Part shown: positions 12,340 to 22,186 of the stretch, in pieces | Numbering within the stretch: the stretch's first letter is position 1 | Layout of the letters: each line of letters starts with the position of its first letter | Source of the DNA: Hypomyces perniciosus | Lineage: Eukaryota > Ascomycota > Sordariomycetes > Hypocreales > Hypocreaceae | DNA: 64,000 bases | Direction: 5' to 3' | Assembly: GCA_008477525.1 (NCBI GenBank) | Contig: SPDT01000001.1 | Coordinates: 4,464,001 to 4,528,000, forward strand | Translations under genes and position numbers: made by a program | The notes under the pieces: generated by a model | What the model saw: the letters and a program-made list of their open reading frames with translations, nothing else | What the model was told of the DNA's origin: nothing | Databases searched by the model: none

Positions 12340-14438
12340 ATGTCTGCCACACAGTCGGTCGCTGGCACAGTAGATGATCTCGTTGAGATTCTGATGAGGG
12401 AGTGTAATTGCACCGAGGAGAGAGCCATCACCTTGCTCAAAGTAAGAAAGCATCTTCATGACTACCCGATATTTATACTAATCCTTGTGCAGATTTTTAA
12501 TAATGACGTCGCTGACGCCAAGAGACATCACGAGGTCTTCCAAATATACGCACAAGACCTGCAGGAAACACCCTCATCGCATTCAACATCTGTATGGTCT
12601 GTGGTAGGACGGAGCCGCCGCATGTTCAGGACCCCATCGCGTTCACGATCAAATACTCCCCCGCCACACGATGTCTCTCCAGACAAAGAAGGCCAAGATG
12701 ATGATGAAACTTGCCAGAGAGAATGGGACTTCATTCTGCCTCGGCTCCCATTGCCGGAAAACTTGACGGATTATGGCTTCAGCCCTGATGCTCTCGCGGG
12801 AGCCATTCAGCATGGCTTTACAGCCCATCATTCCCGAAGCTACCTACATCTCTCCGATTCGAGTTTTGTTGAGCAGCATATCAACGACAGTGTCATGGGC
12901 TTTCCTCTCATATTCTACGCAGTTGCAGCAAACGATGAGAACATGGTACAGCTCTTAATAGAATTCGGAGCGAACGCTCGTACTGTACATGAGCCATCAC
13001 AGGTCCCTTTGCTGGCCTTTGCCATCATCTGTGGGGAGACATTGCAGACCGATACAACAATCATGGTCTGCACCCTACTTAGCCAAGGCGCCTCGCCTCG
13101 TACCATCCCCATCGATCTGTTCATGCCGTACATACAAGATACGACAGTCGGCTCTGGCCAGAAGGGCAAGGAAGAGATTGGTGAGGGTGAGGCGACTGCA
13201 TGGTGTTCCCAGGTCACAAAAACTAGGCTTGCAAAGGCCATCAACCTCACCCAGCGATACTTTTTAGAGAGATCCTTAAAGCTGAAGCCGCCCTCGCTGA
13301 AAAGGCGGCAGATTGCTCGGCTCAAAAATTGCCAAGGGCTGTTGGGCATTCCGTACTTCCTCGTCGGCCAATCTGTTGCCACGGAGCTGCTTATCCAGAG
13401 GCTGCTCACCCATCTTATGATGCCCACTAACCATCCGCTCGTTCTATGCTTTGCTGGACCCAGCGGACACGGAAAGACTGAGCTGGCACGGCAGCTTGGC
13501 CATCTCCTATCATTGGACTTGGAGGTGGTTGATTGCACCATTATGAATCATGAAACGGAATTATTTGGCCCGAGACGACCTTACAGCGGATACGAAAAAG
13601 GCTCAGCGGTCAATAACTTTCTCGTGGAGAATTCTGGAAAGAGGTGCATTGTCTTCCTGGATGAGTTCGAAAAGACGACAAGGGATATCCATCAAACTTT
13701 ACTGCTCCCGTTTGACAATGGTATGTCCACACTAGATGCCGACTAACAAGAGGCTGATTATTTGAAAGGCGAGTATCAAGACAGACGCAACGGTGATAAG
13801 ATTGATTGCTCGAATACGATATGGATCGTAGCGACGAATGCATTGGACAACACGATTCTAGATTTCTACCAACAGAACGATGCTTTAGCTGGCGATGAAC
13901 AAACCGAGCGATCCCGACTGGTCAGGAAGCTCTCACAACAATTGCGAGAGGGATTCCTGCAGTATTTCGGGGCAAGTATTTCCCTGCTTACACATTTGGA
14001 GGCATGCTGCTAATTTGCACACAGGCGCCCGTGACTGGACGAGTCTCTGAGTTTGTCCCCTTTTTACCATTTTCTGTTGGTGAACAAGCAGTCATCACAC
14101 ACAAATATTTGCTAGAGTTGGCGCAAGATCTACGGCTTCCGATCAGTCTATTCAAAGGGCCACAGGAGCGGCTCATCGGTAACATCAGGCTATTGATCAA
14201 AAGGGATAGCACCGTATGCTCGATCCTTGGGCAGACACATTACCACAATAAGCTGGGAGCACGTAGTCTGAAGGCTGGCGCACAAACTGTGAAGCGCATT
14301 GTCTTGGATGCATACCTCGATGACGACGAAGAGATTCGAGAGCACGATGACTTGTACGACTTCGTCGTTGACGTGGATGATGGGGACATTGTGGGCAGAA
14401 TCGTAAAGGATATGGCGAATTCTCGGACAAGCGCTTAA
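12340..14438 (+). CDS. UBA-like/ankyrin/ClpB-type AAA+ ATPase
   Basis: Four exons (12340-12441, 12493-13720, 13769-13971, 14025-14438) give 1947 nt, 649 codons, 648 aa. Residues ~10-50 resemble a UBA/CUE helix bundle (VDDLVEILM, CTEERAITLLK then IFNNDVADA), and this continuity supports removing the first in-frame 51-bp intron. About 165-230 holds ankyrin-like sequence (PLIFYAVAANDENMVQLLIE). The AAA+ module has Walker A GPSGHGKTEL (~356), Walker B CIVFLDEFEK (~419), sensor-1-like IWIVATNA (~461) and an arginine-finger region VTGRVSEFVPF, in the order seen in the second ATPase ring of ClpB/Hsp104. There is only one AAA+ module and no N-terminal Clp repeat. It is probably an ATP-driven remodeller recruited by ubiquitin- or ankyrin-binding; the substrate is unknown. 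No disablement was found. Confidence 0.7.
13972..14024 (+). other. GC-AG intron in the AAA+ gene
   Basis: The exon junction GGG|GCAAGT...ACACAG|GCG uses GC instead of GT. Removing 53 bp joins REGFLQYFG to APVTGRVSEF in frame, reproducing the conserved block before the AAA+ arginine finger. CTAAT upstream of the acceptor is a plausible branch point. Confidence 0.65.
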
Positions 14439-14903
14439 TACAAGAAGATTTGCATTGAATTAACCGTCAAGACTGATCTGATTTATTCACTTGCGTGGAC
14501 CGAGAGACTACGTGATCTTCTCTTCTGCACTTTACCTACACTTATTTGCAATGACGGTTCGGGCAGTAGCTTACGACTCACTGCGAAGATTACATGGAAT
14601 TCTAGACAAATCAACCAAGTATTGCTCTGCTCGCCCAGATACCGCTTGTGATCTGACTGCCTGAGTCATTAAGAAGATGGCGTCACCTCAATCAGGTCAA
14701 ATCAGCCACATACAAGTACATGGCCAACCCAACAAACTCCCAGATCTATTACATATGCATTAGTGCGAGGTAAATGGCCGGGACGGTCGGACGACTAGTC
14801 ATATTCGATGTTGAAACTCATATTAATTCATATAGGTAGGTTTGCTGTCGTCACATCCGCATGTCGATTGCACACTCCCTTAATACTGTTTCTCTCTGCC
14901 CTT
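14439..14903. other. Intergenic
   Basis: AT-rich spacer after the AAA+ gene with no supported feature. Confidence 0.4.
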
Positions 14904-15075
14904 AATACTATCCCTTGATCCCTTCATTCATCCCTCTATCGGCTATTCGATTGGTATCCCCGCCGACCTCTATGTATTTAAGCAGAACTCAATTCCGCTC
15001 CATTATTTAAAAACAAAATTCTTCAATTACTTGATTTCAAGGCTATCCTTGATAGTTGTCACCCGCCACTGTATT
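14904..15075 (+). repeat. LTR-like repeat, degraded copy
   Basis: The stretch matches the solo LTR at 28501-28699 read on its minus strand: CCGCCGACCTCT, then a TATA-like TGTATTTAA, then AAAACAAAATTCTTCAATT and GGCTATCCTTG in the same order, ending near TGTTATGTGACA. The ends are decayed; a 5-bp CACAC flanks a possible core, but the 5' TG is not evident. It lies in the promoter-side region of the large GTPase gene. Confidence 0.6.
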
Positions 15076-15979
15076 CTGTGTTGTTATGTGACACACACTG
15101 TGGGGTAGATAGGTGTCGTGTTAGACGTCCACTGGTTTATGAAAAAGCCACTCGGAAAAGAGACTTCTTTCTCGGTCGCATCTGTGATAATAAGGAAGTA
15201 TACGTGAAGTATTCGTAGTTTGTCAAAGGGATAAAAAGGGCCCAATGGATACATCATACTACTGTCTCTTGCTCGAGAACCACCCGTACGTCTACCTATC
15301 TTGCATATACGGACGGACCAATCCGCAAACATATCAGCAGGTAGTAGGCCTCCCGCTGCCAAATTGATTACACTAGTCCCAGCCATTGACCACATCTGAG
15401 TTGCATACTACATCCCAGTCTCGCTAAGACTGCGCCCAACCATATCACCAGCCTGAGTTGGAGTTGAGAATATTTCGTACAAAACGGTAATTACGAAGTA
15501 GGCCGCAGATATTTAGAGATGTAGTCAATCACACGGTGAAACTGCTAACGACCTACATTTCATCCCTGTTGTTGTCCGCATTCCGTCACGTAGCACCCTT
15601 GGATGAGGATCAAGCCACCAATCGTATGTGCCGTTTTGACGCCTCAATTGTTGCCCAGAGATAACATGCGTACGATCAATGAGTTTGTGCGTGGCTAATC
15701 AACCACGGATAACAACGTCTAAAACTTGCATGTGTGTGTCACTACTTCGTAACCCATGCAACCACAAATGCAGGAGGCCAACGCATGTTAAGGCCTGCCA
15801 TAAGTCTGTAGATACGGAGTACCAGCTACATCTAAACAGATGAAAAGAAGCCATTATAACCCTTTAAAAAATACGTATGTTCTTTAATGCACTGGTGTTT
15901 CTCTTTCGAGTGTTGACATCAAACTGTACACCTTTGTCTCTTCCATCCCGTATCCAACAATTGCAAGTTACCCTGAATC
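15076..15979. other. Upstream region of the GTPase gene
   Basis: No supported gene. A minus-strand frame at 15084-15395 has no motif or codon pattern that convinces me. T/C-rich sequence occurs just ahead of the ATG at 15980, as in many fungal promoters. Confidence 0.4.
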
Positions 15980-18900
15980 ATGGATGATCTGGTTTGTCCT
16001 GCCCTTAGACGAATTGCCTCCATCGGCACGCTCTACGATGCAAAATCAGATCGGTTCCTACACGCTTCAATTTTACCCAGGGATCTGCCAGCTAGCTATG
16101 TGTCGACACAACCAGACTCCCTTACGGAGGTTTCCCTCTCTAGATGCAGCTCCTATGGCGATATATTTGAAGCTCTCCACATTGACAAAGAGACCGCTGT
16201 CAATCTCCTCTCTGGACTTGTTGAGCCTCAAGGCGCTGCCGTCTTTCTTCGCGATTTCCCATACAGTGGTAGAAGCCTTCGCGGCGCCATTATTCATGAA
16301 GTCTCGACAGTGCGACAGACGCTGGACAATTTTAGTGAGGCGTTCAAATCGAGCAGGGATTTGACGCTCTTGCAAACCCATGACTGTACTCATGTGGTTA
16401 CTGGAATCAGATGGGGTCTACGGACTATTGTCGCTGCCAACTATTCAATGTCCAGCAATCTCGGTCGATTCAAAGATGAGACCGCCTTCGAAAGGGACTT
16501 GGAGGTCCTCACATCCGCCATCGAATCAGCCTTTCTTACACCGCAAAATCCCCCTCAGATGGAACTTTGCAACAAGCTTACGCTCTACAGCGACGTCCTT
16601 GAAAGTGAGGGCCTTGTCATGCAGGACATATCAGAAATGTGCAACTTCATCCAAATCGTGCCGGATCACATCCGCCAGGAGAGCAGCGGGAAGGGATGGC
16701 CAATATCATACACCTTGATTCCTATCACAATGCTTTCGTATTTTCTGCCTCTCCCACAAAGGATTCAATGCGGTCTGAGAACTATCAGCTCCGACTATCT
16801 TGCCAACTTCATTCAGCTATTTGATGATTTTGATGCTTCTGAGGCCAAGCTTCGAAGTTATAATGCCTACTTGGCAGGCCACATGATGCATGTGGCGAAA
16901 GATCACGTTGATGAAGTCCTCATGTCAATCAAGAACTTGGAAGAGAGCAAGAGCTGGACGATCAATGAACTACTCCATGTCTTGGTGGTTGTGAGGAAAG
17001 GGAAAGTAGAGTCCTCGACACTATTGGATCTTTATCACCACATCACTTCCAGGGAGTCCTCACCGAGGCAACTCTCTGCAATCGCTGGGCAAGAAACCGA
17101 CAAACTTGAGTTTATTTCCAGTGTTGTTGCCCAGGGCGCAAAATACACAGGTCACAATGGACTTTCTTTGGAGACGATCAGAGAGTCTCACAAGCACACC
17201 TGCTGCTATGTCTTTCACTTCGACTCCGAATCCATGAATCAACAGAAGGAATGGAACGATAACTGCACCTTGTTGCTCGAGTTACTTGGCCAGCAAGACG
17301 AGCGTACGCCTGTATACATCGCCGACTATGACGCGACAGACTCCGATGTCTATTTGGAAGCGCCACACATTTCCCAGTACAAGGGCGGAAAAGAGAGTGT
17401 CACAGATGTGCTCGAGAACAGCCGGTTCCTGGCTTCAAAATGCTTCGCTCGATTTCCTGATAGACTTCTAGACAACAGTAAGCGCCCACGGCCGGTCAAG
17501 AGGCGCTTTGTGAGGATACCTTGCCCCAGCTCTGATTGCGATTCCAAACAGGTAGAATGGATCTGCCCTCGTTGCTTAACAGAAATCGAATACGGATTCA
17601 GTGATTCCTTCTTTTACTGTGAGTGTGGTCGATGCGCCTATGGCGCCTACGAGTTTAAGTGCAATGATCCCAAGCACGGATCCAGCTACGAAAAGCATAA
17701 CTCAGAGGAGCTTCACAAACTCTTGAGTGGACTGAATCAGGCTGACTACATCAACATTCTTATTCTTGGCGAGACCGGAGTGGGCAAGTCGACATTCATC
17801 AACGCTTTTGTCAATTACCTGTCTTACTCTACTTTGGATGAAGCCATGGATGCTGATAGGCTCGCTTCCGTCATTCCATGTTCTTTTTCTCTCCAGACGA
17901 TGGATCGAGAAAATCCCGAAACGGGAATTCAGGAATACAACATCAAAGTCGGCACCCGCGACGATGAGGTAGACGGGTCAACGGGGGCTTCAGCAACGCA
18001 GAAGTCAGCCGTGTACCCCGTCACAATCGGCTCAAAGACATATCGCTTGATCGACACCCCAGGAATTGGAGACACGAGAGGTCTGTCCTACGACAAGAAG
18101 AACATGGCCGACATTCTCCAAACGATTAGCAGCTATGATGAACTACACGGCATACTGATACTTCTCAAATCCAATAATTCTCGTCTTACCATCACCTTTA
18201 GATTCTGTGTCAAAGAGCTGCTCACACACCTTCACCGCAGTGCAGCCCGGAATATGGCCTTTGGTTTCACCAATACTCGCATCTCAAACTACACACCAGG
18301 CGACACGTTTAAGCCACTCAAGTCGCTACTTGATGAGCATTCTGATATCGGCATCACACTCTCCACGTCAACTACCTATTGCTTCGACTCTGAGAGCTTC
18401 CGCTACCTTGCAGCATGTAAGCAGAATGTGCCAGTGACCAACGAGGAGGATTTCCGTCGAAGTTGGGACCACTCGAATAAAGAGGCGCACAGGCTTCTCA
18501 ACTACTTTACATCAACTCCTCCTCACCCCGTCACCGGCACATTGAGCTTGAATGGCACACGGAAGCTGATATCAGAACTGACAAAGCCCATGGCGAGTAT
18601 CTCAGAGTCCATCAGGAAGAACATCAAGTTATGCCAGGATAAGAAAAATGAGCTAAATGACACGAGGCTGACTGCGCATAATCTGCGCAAGAGGCTGCGC
18701 TTGGAAAAGATTCAATTCACAGCCAAGCGGCTGAACAATCCTCGAACAGTTTGCAAAATGGTCGATTGCTGTGACTTTAAAGACAGTGGCATGGGGGATG
18801 GAAAGCTTGTCACTATATACAAGACACACTGCCACCCTATCTGCTTTCTTAACAATGTCAAGGAAGATGTCGTCGCCGACCCCGGCCTTATCAGCTGCGC

Positions 18901-19793
18901 GGCGTTTCATGGCACAAATATTTGCCTAGTTTGCGGCCACCGATGGCAAGAGCATTTACATGTCCTCTATGAGCTATACGAGGTCAAGGTAAACGTCACG
19001 GATATAGAAATCGAGCGGCAGCTGAAGGCCAACGCGGATGGCGTGACGCTCCGCCAATTGAGCATCACCCGATTGGACAAAATCATCGAGGAATACAACA
19101 AAGAGCTCGACGAGATTCGACACGCTGCCGCGCGCTTCTGCCTGTTCCTGAGGGAAAACGCCATCACAGCCATCAATGATGCGACATTGGACTATCTTGA
19201 CATGCTCATCCGGGACGAGCAGGGTATCATCGAGGTTGGCAAGCTGAGGGGCATCTCCATGGAGGCGAACCAGAAGCGCCTCCAGGCACTGGAAGACGAC
19301 AAGCAGGCCCATATTCAGCTGGTTGAGACGCTCAAGCAGAACATGCTTGACCCCAAGTGCCCCGATGACATGCCACTTGACGAGCGGGGGGGTCGATGTC
19401 CTAGTGAAGAAGCTGTACATGCTGAAGCACTTTGGCGCGGACTTGAAGAATATCAAATATGTCATAGCCTCTTCGCACGAGGGGACATATCGCGAGCGGC
19501 CGTATCGTGTGCTAGCGCGTGGCCCGCGCAGATACTTGACGAGTAGCAGAAAGCGGGACAGCGGCTATGGAGCAGGAGAAGGGGGAGGGGGAGGATCGAG
19601 GGGAAGCAATTCGCAGTCGTCTTATTCCTGGACTGACACAGACCACAAGGAGAGATCTGAAGGTGGTGGTGGGAGTCTGGCGACAGTGCCTCGATCTGCT
19701 CATCGAACACAGACATATGCTGAGACGAGCAAGTTCAACCAATCCCACCAGTACATGCCTAGGTCAATACTCAATCGCTGGAAGTTCTGGTAG
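15980..19793 (+). CDS. Large zinc-ribbon GTPase (AIG1/septin-like G domain), C-terminal frameshift
   Basis: An uninterrupted frame runs from ATG 15980 to TAG 19546 (1188 aa). Residues 1-520 have no known domain. A Cys4-type ribbon follows (~528-555: CPRC...CECGRC). The G domain starts near 595: P-loop GETGVGKST, a Thr-rich switch I, G3 DTPGIGDT (~691) and a G4-like NTR (~763). A second Cys/His cluster (~925-985, CHPICF, CLVCGHRW) precedes a C-terminal coiled coil. The gene looks intact except near its end: one G too many in the G7 run at 19386-19392 moves the real tail into the frame ending at 19793 (KKLYMLKHFGADLKNIKY and onward). Without it the protein would be about 1270 aa. The P-loop group resembles AIG1/TrmE-septin-like GTPases that often act in defence or membrane remodelling; its own function is unknown. 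Confidence 0.75.
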
Positions 19794-20604
19794 TAAAGAA
19801 GCTGCTTGTAGCGCGCAGCCATGTTCTTACATAGGTAATACACCAGAGTACATGTGTCGCGTAACGCATTTTGTGTAGTTAGCTATCACCGCACAAATTG
19901 GTGCATCTGACACCTCAATTCTATCTCCACTGATCTTCTCAACTGATTTCTGGAGACGCTTGTCTGCATCATAGATAGTTTCCCGGCCAGCCAATTGTAT
20001 CTCGCACTCATTCACGCTATTGTTCCGGCCATGCAAATTATTACAAATTATTCACAAGGTGCGACGTGCCGGGTTACCCTGAGTGCATTTTTCACCTGGG
20101 TCGTTACGTTGGTGATAGCTTTCAGTTGTTCTTGAGCCTGTCTCAACTCTTCCTTCGTGCTTCTCAAGGTTGAAATATTCTACGCACGGGCCAAGATGGT
20201 CGGGTGCCTGAGGAATGCATTGGTGGAAGTTGAATTGAGCTTTATTAGCGTTTCAGCATGTCAGGCATTGAAGTAAAGGACAGAGCATTATTACTAAGCA
20301 GATGATTCGCTAACTAAATGTGATGGTCACGAGATGCAAGATGGGAGAGCGATCTCTACAGTCCCCAGGGATACGAGCAGCGGTAATGAACGATAATAAG
20401 AAATGTTCAATCCGAGGACACCTTGACACCTTGACTCTCGTCTTTGTCTCTTCGCTCTACTTTAGAAGCTAGTGCCTGCAACGACACTTGGCGCACCTGA
20501 GAGTATATAGTGGCTCGAAAGACTGACCACGTGTCACGACCCGACCTCTCTGCCAACATAAACCCACGAACCTCGGTTTATCCCTTGGGAATCAACCCGG
20601 ATCG
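19794..20604. other. Intergenic with a BTB-gene relic
   Basis: Apart from the coiled-coil relic described separately, I see no gene. A 9-bp direct repeat (ACACCTTGA) lies near 20421-20440. Confidence 0.35.
20048..20176 (-). pseudogene. C-terminal coiled-coil relic (BTB-gene tail-like)
   Basis: The minus strand reads ISTLRSTKEELRQAQEQL and continues to a TAA at 20048-20050. Part of it (a GTCGGTGATAGTTTCCAGTTGTTC-like stretch read on the plus strand) is related to DNA at 28160-28190, near the decayed dynamin and BTB genes, so both are probably copies of one gene tail. Only this tail is visible here. Confidence 0.4.
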
Positions 20605-20703
20605 TGTCGGATAACGTCGGTCTAGTTGTTGGAATAAGCAAAAACGTGTATGCAAGGGAACCTGTGATCTGACGTGAGGGGAAACAGAACGCGCGGCGTT
20701 CTG
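20605..20703 (+). repeat. LTR-like repeat TGTCGGATAACG, copy A
   Basis: It begins TGTCGGATAACGTCGGTCTA and shares about 100 bp with the inverted copy at 29747-29847 (common blocks TAGTTGTTGGAATAAGC, ATGCAAGGGAA, GAAACAGAACGCGCG). The TG start and abrupt loss of similarity before it suggest a retrotransposon LTR edge. Beyond 20703 the two copies diverge. Confidence 0.6.
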
Positions 20704-21021
20704 CGTCTATGATAAAATAGCTGGAAGAGAATCCAATGAAGATGGAGAGACAACAGAGAGCATATGGAACAATTGAGTGGAATTCTGGCGCCCTATCTTC
20801 GTGATGTGAACAAGCTGACTACGTAACTGTGTTTTCCAATAGAAGAATCCAGACGGATCTTTACGGGCCCTTGGGGATCATAGCTTCGAACGTCGGCTTG
20901 AGCTTAAGGAAGGAACGTTAGTCGTGTTGTTGACCAACATTGACTTGGACAGAGGCCTATGCAATGGTGCCCAGGGCATTGTCACTGGGTTTGAACGATG
21001 CGATAGTTTCGGGCTTCCCCG

Positions 21022-21026
21022 CCAAG
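21022..21026. repeat. Target duplication CCAAG, left
   Basis: Identical to 21330-21334 on the other side of the 303-bp insert. Confidence 0.75.
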
Positions 21027-21329
21027 TGTCAACCTCAGTAACGGATAGTTCCACATCACGGCACATTCCACAACATGACACATTCCCTCATTCCAACGCA
21101 CATTCCCTGATTCCCAACTAGCTTGCAATAACAGCCGGATCCGTAAGTCAATGACGATATCATGACAGCTAGTTTTCCTAGATCCGGGTGGTCATGATCA
21201 ATTAGTTAGCAAGTTTTCATGTATTTAAGCAACAGCTTTTCCCACCTAACTTGGGATCAGCAAGAGTGTCGAATTCTATCATTTATGCACCTGCCAATGA
21301 GCCCTCATACTGTTGATGTCTGATTGATA
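21027..21329 (+). mobile_element. 303-bp solo LTR inserted in the PIF1 gene
   Basis: The insert starts TGTCAACCTC and ends TGATTGATA, giving imperfect terminal inverted repeats TGTCAA/TTGATA; a single C-to-T change would make the canonical TTGACA. A TATA-like TGTATTTAAG lies about 85 bp before the 3' end. It is flanked by identical CCAAG at 21022-21026 and 21330-21334, a 5-bp target duplication typical of LTR retrotransposon integrases. No internal retroviral-like region remains. Confidence 0.8.
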
Positions 21330-21334
21330 CCAAG
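21330..21334. repeat. Target duplication CCAAG, right
   Basis: Second copy; deleting the insert plus this copy restores the helicase frame. Confidence 0.75.
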
Positions 21335-22037
21335 TCACCTTGGAGGATCTCCCAATTTACTGGCAAGACCCATCCGGATCGCTTGAGGAAGCACAAATTA
21401 GAGAATACGCCGAGACATGCACGGAGAGACGCGGCTGGCCTATCGTGCAGTTCCACAACGGTACCAAGTGTACGATCTACCCGGATTGCCATATGCTACT
21501 ACTTGGGGATGAGAGGCTATACTCGGTAATAGCTCGAACCCAGGTTCCACTCGCACCAGGTTGGGCACTTAGTGTCCACAAATCCCAGGGAATGACATTA
21601 GACAGAGTGATTGTTAATCTAACACAGGTGTTCGAAGATGGCCAAGTTTATGTGGCCTTATCGCGAGCAAGGTCGCTGGAGGGCTTAAGAGTAGAGGGTA
21701 GTCCAGCTCGGCTAGGTCATTTTCGGGGGAATGAGCAGGTCATTGCATTTCTAAAGGAGAAGTTTGGCGAGCGCATGGGGGCTGTTAAAGAATGACTGAA
21801 CCATTGATATAAGATGTACAATATTATAGTGTTTCTAATAGAAAGCCAATGCTTGACATCCATGCTTTCTACAATTCGTTTCGCTCCAGGACACTTGCAA
21901 TCGTCAGACAGCAATCATGGGAAAAGGGTATCGGAGTTTTATTTCTTGAAGTTAACTGAAGATCCGGGCTCGATATCGCCTTAAACTGTAGTTCAGAATA
22001 AAGCAGGTATTGCGGGCCGCATGGAAGACAGCTGAAT

Positions 22038-22051
22038 CATGCCTCGGATTG
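22038..22051. repeat. LINE target-site duplication, left
   Basis: CATGCCTCGGATTG, matching 27949-27962; the first C may instead belong to the element tail on the right side. Confidence 0.85.
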
Positions 22052-22186
22052 CAAGCTTCCCTCCTACACCTACAGGTACCCCACCTTTTGGGTGCCTACT
22101 CACCAAAATTCACAACCTCTTGACTAGCTATCAAGAAAAACAAGCTCAACAACGCTCCCTCGCCCCTCCTGGGCACTTAGAGAAAG

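Larger units (their letters stand above)
20843..21795 (+). pseudogene. PIF1-like helicase gene, 3' fragment split by a solo LTR
   Basis: Two pieces (20843-21026 and 21335-21795) belong to the C-terminal part of a fungal PIF1-family DNA helicase: LVVLLTNIDLDRGLCNGAQG (the domain 2A entry motif) and, after the insertion, SVHKSQGMTLDRVIVNL and GQVYVALSRARSLEGL (the UvrD-like helicase motifs V and VI). Removing 21027-21334 restores the frame exactly at RQ|VTLEDL. The ATPase half is missing upstream: an in-frame TAG precedes 20843, possibly an acceptor (CCAATAG), and LTR-like DNA lies beyond. The gene ends at TGA 21793-21795, 256 bp before the LINE. It has no Helitron Rep domain. Confidence 0.8.

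Noticed and set aside
15084..15395. Minus-strand 103-codon frame
   Set aside because: No motif, no splice context and it lies next to an LTR-like repeat; treated as chance.
20843..21795. Helitron remnant
   Set aside because: The helicase piece is PIF1-like, but there is no Rep/HUH domain, TC start or CTRR hairpin end around it.
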